Source: JADKIH01 sp031417555
GTDB lineage: Bacteria; Bacteroidota; Bacteroidia; AKYH767-A; 2013-40CM-41-45
Reading direction: 5' to 3'
NCBI GenBank assembly: GCA_031417555.1
Contig: JANOVV010000046.1
Coordinates: 1-64,000, forward strand
Length of the DNA stretch: 64,000 nucleotides
Shown here: positions 35,651-43,841 of the stretch, in pieces
How positions within the stretch are numbered: the stretch's first letter is position 1
Layout of the letters: each line of letters opens with the position of its first letter
The notes under the pieces: generated by a model
What the model saw: only the letters and a program-made list of their open reading frames with translations
Told to the model about the DNA's origin: nothing
Database searches by the model: none
Program-made: the position numbers and the translations under genes

Positions 35651-36268
35651 ATGTCTGGAATAATCGGAAAAAAGATAGGAATGACGAGTGTTTTCGGTGT
35701 AGATGGAAAAAATATTCCATGTACCGTAATACTGGCCGGACCGTGTGTTGTTACACAAATCCGTACAAAGAAAACGGACGGCTATGAGGCGGTTCAGCTT
35801 TCATTCGACGAAAAGAAAGAAAAGCAGTCGCTTAAATCTGAAATAGGTCACTTCAAAAAATCAGGAACGACACCGAAACGTAAAGTAGTTGAGTTCCGTG
35901 AATTTCCTGAAGCACCAGAACTCGGAAGCGAAATAAAAGTTGAATTATTTACTGAAGGAGATTTTGTTGACGTTGTTGGAACTTCTAAAGGAAAAGGATT
36001 CCAGGGAGTTGTTCGCCGACATCATTTTGCCGGTGTAGGAAGTCAGACACACGGACAGCACAATCGATTACGTGCACCGGGATCACGTGGAGCATCTTCT
36101 TATCCGTCACGAGTACTTAAAGGAATGCGTACAGCAGGACACATGGGTGCTGCGCGTGCAAAAATTCAAAACCTTGAAGTTGTTAAAATTATTCCTGAGC
36201 AAAATTTGCTTGTAATAAAAGGATCAGTACCGGGTCATAATGGTTCATATGTAATTGTGGAGAAATAA
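35651..36268 (+). CDS. rplC: 50S ribosomal protein L3
   Basis: The 205-aa protein starts MSGIIGKKIGMTSVF and has the central extension region RRHHFAGVGSQTHGQHNRLRAPGS that reaches toward the peptidyl transferase centre, then KGMRTAGHMG. The 96-bp gap before it contains GTATCGA/GTATCAA heptamers (35558-35573) and an imperfect TGCCAACTGGCA palindrome. Confidence 0.97.
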   Translation: MSGIIGKKIGMTSVFGVDGKNIPCTVILAGPCVVTQIRTKKTDGYEAVQLSFDEKKEKQSLKSEIGHFKKSGTTPKRKVVEFREFPEAPELGSEIKVELFTEGDFVDVVGTSKGKGFQGVVRRHHFAGVGSQTHGQHNRLRAPGSRGASSYPSRVLKGMRTAGHMGAARAKIQNLEVVKIIPEQNLLVIKGSVPGHNGSYVIVEK

Positions 36269-36270
36269 GA

Positions 36271-36903
36271 ATGGAATTAGCAATTGTAAATATATCCGGT
36301 AAAGAAACCGGGAAAAAGGTGAAGCTTAATGCTGACATCTTTAGCGTTGAGCCTAATGATCATGCAATCTATCTTGATTGTAAGCAGTATTTGGCTAATC
36401 AGCGTCAAGGAACTCATAAATCAAAAGAGCGTGCAGAAATATCACGTACAACGAAAAAACTTAAAAATCAAAAAGGAACCGGTGGAGCACGTGCAGGTTC
36501 AATGAAGTCACCATTGTTTGTCGGTGGTGGTCGTGTTTTTGGTCCTCGCCCGCGTGATTACTCTTTCAAATTGAATAAGAAATTAAAACATCTTGCTTGT
36601 CTTTCAGCATTAACTTATAAAGCACAGGATAAAAGTATAATGATCGTAGAAAATTTTGTAATCAATGCACCAAAGACAAAAGACTATACAGCTATTCTGA
36701 AGAATCTGAATATATCAGATAAAAAGGTGCTTGTGGTTCTTCCTCAGCATGACAAGAACATTTATTTATCAGCGCGTAATTTAGATCGTAATAAAATAAC
36801 AACAGCTTCTGAGCTGAACACGTATGATGTGCTTAATGCACAACTTCTTGTTCTTGCAGAAGGTTGTGTACCAGTATTAGAAAACAGATTCTTAGCAAAA
36901 TGA
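36271..36903 (+). CDS. rplD: 50S ribosomal protein L4
   Basis: The 210-aa protein has the extended loop KKLKNQKGTGGARAGSMKSPLFVGGGRVFGPRPRDY that lines the exit tunnel. In E. coli L4 also represses its own operon; whether it does so here is not visible. It is 2 bp from rplC, and its stop overlaps the rplW start. Confidence 0.97.
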   Translation: MELAIVNISGKETGKKVKLNADIFSVEPNDHAIYLDCKQYLANQRQGTHKSKERAEISRTTKKLKNQKGTGGARAGSMKSPLFVGGGRVFGPRPRDYSFKLNKKLKHLACLSALTYKAQDKSIMIVENFVINAPKTKDYTAILKNLNISDKKVLVVLPQHDKNIYLSARNLDRNKITTASELNTYDVLNAQLLVLAEGCVPVLENRFLAK

Positions 36904-37190
36904 GCATTCTGAAAAAACCCCTTATCACTGAGAAGATGTCTAAAGCCGGAGAAAAGCTTGGACATTATGGATTCATAGTAGAATACAAGGCCAATAAGAT
37001 CCAGATCAGGCAGGCCATAGAAAAAATGTACAACGTAACTGTTGAGCGGGTAAATACTATGTGTATACCTGGCAAGATCAGAACACGTCAGACAAAAAAC
37101 AGCATGAGTAAAGGAACTACAGGTGCTTATAAAAAAGCAGTAGTTACTTTGAAAAAAGGCGAAACGATTGATTTTTATAGTAATATTTAA
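36900..37190 (+). CDS. rplW: 50S ribosomal protein L23
   Basis: From the ATG at 36900, which overlaps the rplD stop (ATGA), the protein has 96 aa: MSILKKPLITEKMS, YGFIVEYKANKIQIRQAIEKMYNV and a conserved beta-hairpin. L23 forms the docking site for trigger factor and SRP at the tunnel exit. A longer frame starting at 36864 lies inside rplD and is rejected. Confidence 0.96.
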   Translation: MSILKKPLITEKMSKAGEKLGHYGFIVEYKANKIQIRQAIEKMYNVTVERVNTMCIPGKIRTRQTKNSMSKGTTGAYKKAVVTLKKGETIDFYSNI

Positions 37191-37201
37191 TAGAAGAAGA
37201 C

Positions 37202-38023
37202 ATGGCAGTAAGAAAACTTCGTCCTATAACACCGAGTCAACGTCATACGATCGTTGATTCATACGACGATATTACAGCTTCAAAACCAGAAGCGTCACTT
37301 GTTGTAAAGAAGAAACGTTCCGGAGGTCGGAATAACGATGGTAAAATGACTATGCGTTATATCGGCGGAGGTCATAAGAAAAGATATCGTCTTATAGATT
37401 TCAAGCGTGAGAAACACGGTATTGACGGAATAGTAAAGACAATAGAATACGATCCGAACCGTACTGCGAGAATTGCACTAATTTACTACAAAGACGGAGA
37501 GAAGCGATATATCGTAGCACCGAATGGTTTAAAAGTCGGACAAAAAATTATGTCGGGCGATAGCGCTACACCGGAAGTTGGCAATACTATGTTTCTGAAA
37601 GATATTCCTCTGGGAACATTGATTCATAACATTGAAATGCGTCCGGGACAGGGTGGAGAGATTGCAAGAAGTGCAGGATCGTATGCTCAGTTAGCTAACC
37701 GTGATGGAAAATATGCAATTGTGAAAATGCCATCCGGTGAGACGCGTATGATTTTAATTACATGCCTTGCTACTATTGGAACTGTATCGAATGCAGATCA
37801 TATTCAAGAGACTCTTGGTAAAGCGGGTCGTTCACGTTGGATGGGTCGTCGTCCGAGAGTAAGAGGTGTTGCGATGAATCCGGTTGATCACCCGATGGGT
37901 GGTGGAGAAGGACGTGCATCGGGAGGACATCCTCGTTCGCGTAAAGGATTACTTGCAAAAGGATTTAAAACGAGAAAGAATAAATCAACCGATAAATATA
38001 TAATCGAAAGAAGAAAAAAATAA
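37202..38023 (+). CDS. rplB: 50S ribosomal protein L2
   Basis: The 273-aa protein contains RNNDGKMTMRYIGGGHKKRYR near the N terminus and GVAMNPVDHPMGGGEGRASGGHPRS near the C terminus. The latter holds the conserved His near the peptidyl transferase centre. Length and order are standard. Confidence 0.97.
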   Translation: MAVRKLRPITPSQRHTIVDSYDDITASKPEASLVVKKKRSGGRNNDGKMTMRYIGGGHKKRYRLIDFKREKHGIDGIVKTIEYDPNRTARIALIYYKDGEKRYIVAPNGLKVGQKIMSGDSATPEVGNTMFLKDIPLGTLIHNIEMRPGQGGEIARSAGSYAQLANRDGKYAIVKMPSGETRMILITCLATIGTVSNADHIQETLGKAGRSRWMGRRPRVRGVAMNPVDHPMGGGEGRASGGHPRSRKGLLAKGFKTRKNKSTDKYIIERRKK

Positions 38024-38030
38024 TCTAATG

Positions 38031-38058
38031 TAAAGACGCATATCAATGCGCCTCAACA
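38031..38058. repeat. Small hairpin between rplB and rpsS
   Basis: The gap contains an imperfect inverted repeat around GCGCAT/ATGCG (GACGCATATCAATGCGCC). It is one of several short palindromes in the superoperon gaps. Confidence 0.5.
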
Positions 38059-38069
38059 AAAAAAAATAA

Positions 38070-38342
38070 ATGGCACGTTCACTAAAAAAAGGTCCTTACA
38101 TCGCTCATCATCTTTTAAAGAAGATGGAAAAGATTGGTGACAATAAAAAGAAAACTGTAATCAAAACATGGTCACGTAGTTCGATGATTGCACCGGATTT
38201 CGTAGGACAGACATTTGCAGTTCATAATGGAAATAAATTTATTCCAGTTTATGTAACCGAAAATATGGTTGGACATAAACTTGGAGAATTCGCACCAACT
38301 CGTACGTTCCGTGGTCATAGCGGAAGCCGTACAGCATCATAA
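38070..38342 (+). CDS. rpsS: 30S ribosomal protein S19
   Basis: The 90-aa protein shows MARSLKKGPYIAHHLLKK, TWSRSSMIAPDFVGQTFAVHNGNKFIPVYVTENMVGHKLGEFAPTRTFRGH, a textbook S19 of the 30S head that pairs with S13. Confidence 0.97.
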   Translation: MARSLKKGPYIAHHLLKKMEKIGDNKKKTVIKTWSRSSMIAPDFVGQTFAVHNGNKFIPVYVTENMVGHKLGEFAPTRTFRGHSGSRTAS

Positions 38343-38356
38343 ATATCAGTAAAGAC

Positions 38357-38812
38357 ATGGGAGTCAGAAAAAGATTAGCTGCAGAAAAGCGCAAAGAAAT
38401 AATTAAGACAACAGCAATTGCAAGAAACGTTGCTGTGCCTACATCACCTCGTAAAACCAGAGTTGTTGCTGATTTAATCCGCGGCATGGAAGTTATGCAG
38501 GCGATGAATATTCTTCGTTACAATGCAAAGAAGGCACCGGCAGCACGCCTCGAGAAATTACTTCAATCGGCTATTTCCAATTGGGAATCTAAAAGTGGAG
38601 AGAAGATCGATGAAGGAGCAGTTTATGTTAAAACAATAGCAGTTGACAGCGGAAGAATGTTAAAGAGACTTCGACCGGCTCCTCAGGGACGCGGTCATCG
38701 TATCCGTAAGCGTTCGAATCATGTCACAATTATTCTTGACATTCTTGCGAATCGTAATAAGAAAAATGTAAATGCTGAAGTATCAGCAGAAGAAACAAAT
38801 ACAGAAGCATAA
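38357..38812 (+). CDS. rplV: 50S ribosomal protein L22
   Basis: The 151-aa protein has the core VPTSPRKTRVVADLIRGMEV and the tunnel hairpin KRLRPAPQGRGHRIRKRSNHV. The N terminus (20 residues) and an acidic C-terminal tail (EVSAEETNTEA) make it longer than the 110-aa E. coli protein. L22 lines the exit tunnel opposite L4. Confidence 0.96.
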   Translation: MGVRKRLAAEKRKEIIKTTAIARNVAVPTSPRKTRVVADLIRGMEVMQAMNILRYNAKKAPAARLEKLLQSAISNWESKSGEKIDEGAVYVKTIAVDSGRMLKRLRPAPQGRGHRIRKRSNHVTIILDILANRNKKNVNAEVSAEETNTEA

Positions 38813-38836
38813 CATCTAAAAAAATAAAATCTTCAT

Positions 38837-38850
38837 CAGCCAGCTGGCTG
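38837..38850. repeat. 14-bp palindrome CAGCCAGCTGGCTG between rplV and rpsC
   Basis: A perfect palindrome with the same GCCAGCTGGC core as the CCGCCAGCTGGCGG sites at 126, 255 and 13603. It lies 17 nt before the rpsC start. Confidence 0.75.
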
Positions 38851-38866
38851 ACCAAAGGAAAAAACG

Positions 38867-39730
38867 ATGGGACAAAAAGCAAATGCGATAGGTAACAGAT
38901 TAGGAATCATTAGAGGATGGGATTCAAACTGGTATGGCGGAAGAAATTATGCCGACAAACTGGTAGAAGATGAAAAGATCCGCAAATATTTAATGGCGCG
39001 TCTTTTAAAAGGCGGTGTTTCCAAGATTGTTATTGAGCGTACTCTTAAACTTATTACTGTTACTGTTCATACAGCCCGTCCGGGTATTGTTATCGGAAAG
39101 GGAGGACAAGAAGTAGATAAGTTGAAAGAAGAAATCAAAAAACTTACAAAGAAAGATGTTCAGATAAATATATTCGAGATTAAGCGTCCGGAGTTGGATG
39201 CGCAGCTTGTGGGAGATGGAATAGCACGTCAGATAGAAGCTCGTATTTCTTTTCGCCGTGCAGCAAAGATGGCCATAGCATCAACGATGCGAATGGGAGC
39301 AGATGGAGTTCGTATAAAAGTATCAGGAAGACTAGGCGGCGCAGAGATGGCCCGTACAGAAGGATATAAAGATGGCCGCGTTCCATTACATACATTCCGT
39401 GCAGATATTGATTTTTCAATTTCAGAAGCACAAACATCATATGGAAAAATCGGGATTAAAGTCTGGATTTGTAAAGGAGAAGTTTATGGTAAGAGAGATT
39501 TATCACCAAATATAGGAACTACAGCAACAGGTGCAGGAGCCAAAGGATTTACCGGTGGTCGTGAAAGAGGAGAAAGAAATGAAAGAGGCGGAGGAGATCG
39601 TGGTGGTCGTGGTGGAGCTGGTGGACGTGGCCGTAGTGGTGGAGCAGGAGGAAGAGGCGGACAGGGTAGTGGCGGTGGACAAAGTGGTGGTGGTGGAGGA
39701 AATCGCGGTGGAGGCGGAGGAAGACGGTAG
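38867..39730 (+). CDS. rpsC: 30S ribosomal protein S3 with Gly/Arg-rich tail
   Basis: Residues 1-215 are a normal S3: the N-terminal MGQKANAIGNRLGI, the KH domain with GKGG (77-80), and the C-domain RADIDFSISEAQTSYGKIGIKVW that lines the mRNA entry. Residues 216-287 are an added tail of Gly, Arg and Ser with many RGG-type units, unlike the compact basic tails usual in the family. The tail is coded by near-repetitive GGTGG/CGTGGT DNA at about 39512-39727 and may vary in length between strains. It could bind RNA. Confidence 0.95.
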   Translation: MGQKANAIGNRLGIIRGWDSNWYGGRNYADKLVEDEKIRKYLMARLLKGGVSKIVIERTLKLITVTVHTARPGIVIGKGGQEVDKLKEEIKKLTKKDVQINIFEIKRPELDAQLVGDGIARQIEARISFRRAAKMAIASTMRMGADGVRIKVSGRLGGAEMARTEGYKDGRVPLHTFRADIDFSISEAQTSYGKIGIKVWICKGEVYGKRDLSPNIGTTATGAGAKGFTGGRERGERNERGGGDRGGRGGAGGRGRSGGAGGRGGQGSGGGQSGGGGGNRGGGGGRR

Positions 39731-39740
39731 GACGCTTGGA

Positions 39741-39790
39741 CGAGTAGACGAGAACACGATTTAGACTAGAACACGAGTAGACGAGAACAC
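39741..39790. repeat. Direct repeats between rpsC and rplP
   Basis: The 17-bp word CGAGTAGACGAGAACAC occurs at 39741-39757 and 39774-39790, with degenerate copies between (ACGATT, TAGACTAGAACACGA). The unit is close to an ACGAGTAG/ACGAGAAC octamer repeated about six times. No gene is present in this 96-bp gap. Confidence 0.75.
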
Positions 39791-39826
39791 TAGCAAAAGT
39801 AAAACAACAAATAAGAATACAAAAAA

Positions 39827-40249
39827 ATGTTACAGCCGAAGAGAACGAAATTCAGAAAACAGCATAAGATGGTTCCAAAGGGAAATGCTACCAGGGGACA
39901 TGAACTTTCATTTGGTTCTTTTGGAATCAAGTCTCTTGAGATTGGTTGGATTCCCAGTAAACAAATTGAAGCAGCTCGTGTTGCTGTTACGCGTTTCATG
40001 AAGCGTGAAGGACAGATCTGGGTACGTATATTTCCGGATAAACCGATTACGAAAAAGCCGGCTGAAGTGAGGATGGGAAAAGGAAAAGGTAGCCCGGAAT
40101 ATTGGGTTGCAGTTGTAAAGCCTGGAACGATCATCTTTGAAGCAGAAGGTGTAACAGAGCTGGTTGCGCGGGAAGCACTCCGACTAGCAGCGCAGAAATT
40201 ATCAGTAAGTACAAAGTTTATAAAGCGCAGAGACTACAGCGCATCATGA
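39827..40249 (+). CDS. rplP: 50S ribosomal protein L16
   Basis: The 140-aa protein opens MLQPKRTKFRKQHK and has IPSKQIEAARVAVTRFMKREGQIWVRIFPDKPITKKPAEVRMGKGKGSPEYWVA, the L16 core near the A-site tRNA. Length and position are standard. Confidence 0.97.
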   Translation: MLQPKRTKFRKQHKMVPKGNATRGHELSFGSFGIKSLEIGWIPSKQIEAARVAVTRFMKREGQIWVRIFPDKPITKKPAEVRMGKGKGSPEYWVAVVKPGTIIFEAEGVTELVAREALRLAAQKLSVSTKFIKRRDYSAS

Positions 40250-40280
40250 TCGGAATTGTATAAAGAATAAAGCTGAACCA

Positions 40281-40493
40281 ATGAAAAAAGAAGATATAAT
40301 AGAACTAACGACAGTAGAGTTAACACTCAGACTGCAAGAGGAAAAAACCATGTATTCAAAATTAATTTTGAATCATGCGATTTCTCCGATAGAAAATCCA
40401 ATGAAAATCCGAAACACCCGTCGTGGTATTGCGATGATCCATACAGAGCTGACCAGACGTCAGAGATCTGAATCAGTAAAAAATCAAGCATGA
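40281..40493 (+). CDS. rpmC: 50S ribosomal protein L29
   Basis: The 70-aa two-helix protein contains ELTLRLQEEKTMYSKLILNHAISPIENPMKIRNTRRGIAMIHTELTRR. It sits near the tunnel exit next to L23. Its stop overlaps the rpsQ start (ATGA at 40490). Confidence 0.94.
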   Translation: MKKEDIIELTTVELTLRLQEEKTMYSKLILNHAISPIENPMKIRNTRRGIAMIHTELTRRQRSESVKNQA

Positions 40494-40777
40494 TCAGTAC
40501 AATGGAAAATTCAACAACAACAGAAAAGCGCGGACTGCGCAAAGAAAGAACAGGCGTAGTTGTCAGTACCAAAATGAATAAAAGCATTGTGGTTGCTGTA
40601 GAACGTAAAGTGAAACATGCCAAATATGGTAAGTTTATAAAACTTACTACAAAGTTCATGGCTCATGATGAAAAAAACGAGTGTGGAGAAGGTGATCTGG
40701 TATTAATTGCCGAAACCCGTCCGATCAGCAAGAACAAGTGCTGGAGGATGAAACAAATAATTGAAAAAGCAAAATAA
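40490..40777 (+). CDS. rpsQ: 30S ribosomal protein S17
   Basis: The 95-aa OB-fold protein contains KERTGVVVSTKMNKSIVVAVERKVKHAKYGKF and GDLVLIAETRPISKNKCWRM. The ATG at 40490 overlaps rpmC; another in-frame ATG at 40502 would remove four residues and cannot be excluded. Confidence 0.95.
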   Translation: MISTMENSTTTEKRGLRKERTGVVVSTKMNKSIVVAVERKVKHAKYGKFIKLTTKFMAHDEKNECGEGDLVLIAETRPISKNKCWRMKQIIEKAK

Positions 40778-40835
40778 ATTTCTTTTGCCATTTGGCGGAG
40801 AAGAATAATTTATAAACGAATAATATTACAGAGAG

Positions 40836-41204
40836 ATGATACAGCAAGAATCAAGATGCGTGGTAGCTGATAACAGCGGGGCTAAAGAAGTTCTTTGCAT
40901 TCGCGTACTTGGAGGTACTCGTAAAAAATATGCAAGTGTCGGCGATAAGATTGTCGTTACTGTAAAACACGCCCTTCCTTCAGGTAATATTAAAAAAGGA
41001 ACCGTATCAAAGGCAGTTGTGGTGCGTACTAAAAAAGAAGTAAAGCGTTCGGATGGATCATATATCCGTTTCGATGATAATGCTGTTGTTCTTCTTACAG
41101 CTCAGGATGAATTACGGGGTACTCGTATTTTCGGACCTGTTGCGCGTGAGTTAAGAGAAAAACAGTTTATGAAAATTATTTCGCTTGCCCCTGAAGTACT
41201 TTAA
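40836..41204 (+). CDS. rplN: 50S ribosomal protein L14
   Basis: The 122-aa protein opens MIQQESRCVVADNSGAKEVLCIRVLGG and ends in ARELREKQFMKIISLAPEVL. It forms an intersubunit bridge. The preceding gap has a TGCCATTTGGCGG near-palindrome (about 40786). Confidence 0.97.
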   Translation: MIQQESRCVVADNSGAKEVLCIRVLGGTRKKYASVGDKIVVTVKHALPSGNIKKGTVSKAVVVRTKKEVKRSDGSYIRFDDNAVVLLTAQDELRGTRIFGPVARELREKQFMKIISLAPEVL

Positions 41205-41212
41205 CGAGATTA

Positions 41213-41230
41213 CGTGTACACGTGTACACG
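41213..41230. repeat. 18-bp palindrome CGTGTACACGTGTACACG, second copy
   Basis: Identical to 32872-32889 and placed the same way, within 10 bp after a stop codon. It lies between rplN and rplX. Confidence 0.85.
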
Positions 41231-41259
41231 ATTAAAATAGTAAAGAACACTTAGTTACA

Positions 41260-41595
41260 ATGGAAAGAAAATATAACAAACAACCAAAGCTTAACCTGCG
41301 CAAAGGAGATATTGTAAAGGTTATTGCCGGTGATTCGAAAGGATCGCAAGGCCGTGTGCTAGAGGTGTTACGCGAAAAGCGAAAAGTGCTTGTAGAAGGA
41401 GTGAATCTGGTTAGCAAGCATACGAAGCCAAATGCAAAACAAACTCAGGGAGGCATTATTAAAAAAGAAGCACACATACATATTTCCAATGTTTTATTGG
41501 TCGACGGTAAAGGAAATGCTACCCGTGTCGGACGTAAAATGGAAGATGGAAATTTAGTTCGATATTCTAAAAAGTCAGAGGAGGTAATCAAATAA
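41260..41595 (+). CDS. rplX: 50S ribosomal protein L24
   Basis: The 111-aa KOW-domain protein contains LRKGDIVKVIAGDSKGSQGRVLEVLREKRKVLVEGVNLVSKHTKP and IIKKEAHIHISNV. It starts early 50S assembly. The stop overlaps the rplE start by one base (TAATG). Confidence 0.96.
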   Translation: MERKYNKQPKLNLRKGDIVKVIAGDSKGSQGRVLEVLREKRKVLVEGVNLVSKHTKPNAKQTQGGIIKKEAHIHISNVLLVDGKGNATRVGRKMEDGNLVRYSKKSEEVIK

Positions 41596-42146
41596 TGGCA
41601 TACGTTCCAAGATTAAAAGAGAAGTACACCAAGGAAGTTGTACCGGCTCTTTCGAAAAAATTTAATTATAAGAGTTCAATGCAGGTTCCACGCTTTCTTA
41701 AAATATGCATTAACCAGGGTGTTGGTGATGCGGTAAGCGATAAGAAACTGATTGAATCAGCGATCAATGAGATGACAATGGTTACCGGACAAAAGGCCGT
41801 TTCTGTAAAGTCGAAGAAAGATATTTCGAATTTTAAGTTACGTGTTGATGTACCGATTGGAGTTCGTGTTACACTAAGAGATGTAAACATGTATGAATTC
41901 CTTGACCGGTTAATATCTGTGTCTTTACCACGTATCCGTGATTTTCGCGGAATCAATCCAAAAGGATTTGATGGAAGTGGAAATTATACATTGGGAGTTA
42001 CTGAACAAATCATTTTTCCGGAAATCGATATTGACAAAGTTGGTAAGGTTACGGGAATGGATATAACATTTGTAACATCTGCAAAAACGGATGAAGAAGC
42101 GATGGAATTAATGAAGGAATTCGGACTACCATTCAAAACAAATTAA
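41595..42146 (+). CDS. rplE: 50S ribosomal protein L5
   Basis: The 183-aa 5S-rRNA-binding protein shows VPRFLKICINQGVGDAVSDKKLI, LRVDVPIGVRVTLR and IRDFRGINPKGFDGSGNYTLGVTEQIIFPEIDID. Length and order are normal. Confidence 0.97.
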   Translation: MAYVPRLKEKYTKEVVPALSKKFNYKSSMQVPRFLKICINQGVGDAVSDKKLIESAINEMTMVTGQKAVSVKSKKDISNFKLRVDVPIGVRVTLRDVNMYEFLDRLISVSLPRIRDFRGINPKGFDGSGNYTLGVTEQIIFPEIDIDKVGKVTGMDITFVTSAKTDEEAMELMKEFGLPFKTN

Positions 42147-42167
42147 TAAAAGCAAAAAGAAAGTAAC

Positions 42168-42437
42168 ATGGCAAAAGAATCAATGAAGGCTAGAGAAGTG
42201 AAACGAGCTCAAATGACCGCACGTTATGCCGCAAAGCGCAAAGCACTAAAGGCTGCCGGTGATTATGAAGCGCTTGATAAACTTCCAAAAAATGCCTCGC
42301 CTGTTCGCAAACATAACCGTTGCAAACTTACAGGAAGACCTCGCGGCTACATGCGTACGTTCGGGATATCCCGAAATGTATTTCGTTTGATGGCACTTAA
42401 TGGAAAAATCCCAGGAGTAACAAAAGCCAGTTGGTAA
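42168..42437 (+). CDS. rpsN: 30S ribosomal protein S14, zinc-free form
   Basis: The 89-aa protein is the long S14 form without the CxxC...CxxC zinc ribbon. It contains RNRCKL-like KHNRCKLTGRPRGYMRTFGISRNVFR and ends GKIPGVTKASW. It belongs to the 30S head. Confidence 0.96.
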   Translation: MAKESMKAREVKRAQMTARYAAKRKALKAAGDYEALDKLPKNASPVRKHNRCKLTGRPRGYMRTFGISRNVFRLMALNGKIPGVTKASW

Positions 42438-42477
42438 ATAATTAATAGATAACAAGGACAAGTATAATATAACAACA

Positions 42478-42873
42478 ATGACAGATCCTATTGCAGACTT
42501 CATTACACGTATTCGGAATGCAGTAAAAGCTAATCATCGCATAGTGCAGGTGCCTGCTTCGAATCTTAAGAAGGAAATGACTAAAATTTTAAAAGAGAAA
42601 GGATATATTCTCGATTATAAATTTGATGACGACAGTAAACAAGGCCTCATAAAGATTGCCTTGAAATATCATCCTGTAACCAAGGTGCCGGCTATTCGTA
42701 ATCTTACGCGTATAAGCAAACCGGGTTTACGTAAATATGCGGGCATTGAAACTATGCCTCGCGTACTCAACGGCTTGGGGATTGCAATCCTGTCAACATC
42801 GAAAGGCGTGATGACTGATAAAGAAGCCAAGCAGGAAAAAGTTGGCGGCGAAGTGCTATGTTATGTTTATTAA
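42478..42873 (+). CDS. rpsH: 30S ribosomal protein S8
   Basis: The 131-aa protein opens MTDPIADFITRIRNA and ends in ILSTSKGVMTDKEAKQEKVGGEVLCYVY, the S8 signature. In E. coli it represses the spc operon; no such site was identified here. Confidence 0.97.
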   Translation: MTDPIADFITRIRNAVKANHRIVQVPASNLKKEMTKILKEKGYILDYKFDDDSKQGLIKIALKYHPVTKVPAIRNLTRISKPGLRKYAGIETMPRVLNGLGIAILSTSKGVMTDKEAKQEKVGGEVLCYVY

Positions 42874-42894
42874 TCTTAAAATAGAGAAAGACAG

Positions 42895-43449
42895 ATGTCA
42901 CGTATAGGAAAATTACCAATTACACTACCCGCTAAAGTTGACGTAAAAGTTACCGGCGATACAATTAGTGTTAAAGGTCCGAAAGGAGAACTTTCGCAGA
43001 AATTAGTAGGAGGGATCTCTTTAAATATTGATGGTAGTACCATTACTCTTGAAAGAGCTTCTGAATCGAAGAGTCATCGTGCCCTTCATGGTTTATATCG
43101 TTCATTGGTATATAACATGATTGTTGGTGTATCGCAAGGCTTTAAAAAAGAACAAGAACTCGTGGGTGTGGGATATAAAGCCAGTAACCAGGGTCAGCTT
43201 TTAGATCTTGTTTTAGGATACTCTCATCATTTTATTTTTGAATTACCATCTGAAATAAAAGTGACCACGAAGCAGGACAAAGGAGGAAATCCTACAATCA
43301 TTATGGAAAGCATAGACAAACAATTACTTGGTGCAGTTGCAGCAAAAATTCGTTCGTTACGTGCCCCAGAACCATACAAAGGAAAAGGAATTAAATTTAC
43401 AGGTGAGGTACTAAGAAGGAAAGCCGGTAAATCAGCAGCTAAAAAATAA
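42895..43449 (+). CDS. rplF: 50S ribosomal protein L6
   Basis: The 184-aa protein has two similar domains and the motifs MSRIGKLPITLPAKVDVKV, GVSQGFKKEQELVGVGYKA and PEPYKGKGIKFTGEVLRRKAGKS. Confidence 0.97.
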   Translation: MSRIGKLPITLPAKVDVKVTGDTISVKGPKGELSQKLVGGISLNIDGSTITLERASESKSHRALHGLYRSLVYNMIVGVSQGFKKEQELVGVGYKASNQGQLLDLVLGYSHHFIFELPSEIKVTTKQDKGGNPTIIMESIDKQLLGAVAAKIRSLRAPEPYKGKGIKFTGEVLRRKAGKSAAKK

Positions 43450-43456
43450 TTGAATC

Positions 43457-43810
43457 ATGTTAAGAAAACAGCTCCGTAGAAAAAGCATTCGTACCCGTAT
43501 CCGTAAGGTGATAAAAGGAACAGCAGAACGTCCCCGTTTATCAGTATTCCGTAGCAATAAGCAAATTTATGCTCAGCTTATTGATGATCTGAACGGTGTA
43601 ACCATTGCAGCTTCATCATCATCAACAAAAGAATTTGAAGCGATGAAAGCAAAAAAAGTTGATATCGCTAAAGAAGTAGGAAAGTCTATTGCTACTAAAG
43701 CAAGTCAAAGCGGTATAAGTTCTGTAATATTTGACCGTGGAGGTTATCTCTATCATGGCAGAGTGAAAGCATTAGCAGAAGGTGCACGTGAAGCAGGACT
43801 AAAATTTTAA
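43457..43810 (+). CDS. rplR: 50S ribosomal protein L18
   Basis: The 117-aa 5S-rRNA-binding protein contains RIRKVIKGTAERPRLSVFRSNKQIYAQLIDD and FDRGGYLYHGRVKALAEGAREAGLKF. Confidence 0.97.
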   Translation: MLRKQLRRKSIRTRIRKVIKGTAERPRLSVFRSNKQIYAQLIDDLNGVTIAASSSSTKEFEAMKAKKVDIAKEVGKSIATKASQSGISSVIFDRGGYLYHGRVKALAEGAREAGLKF

Positions 43811-43841
43811 TTAACAGAAACAACTCTTACCCGAAAGTAAT

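Noticed and set aside
39503..39764. Long frames opposite to and offset from the S3 tail
   Set aside because: They are Ser/Thr- or Val/Glu-rich shadows produced by the GGN-repeat coding the Gly/Arg tail.
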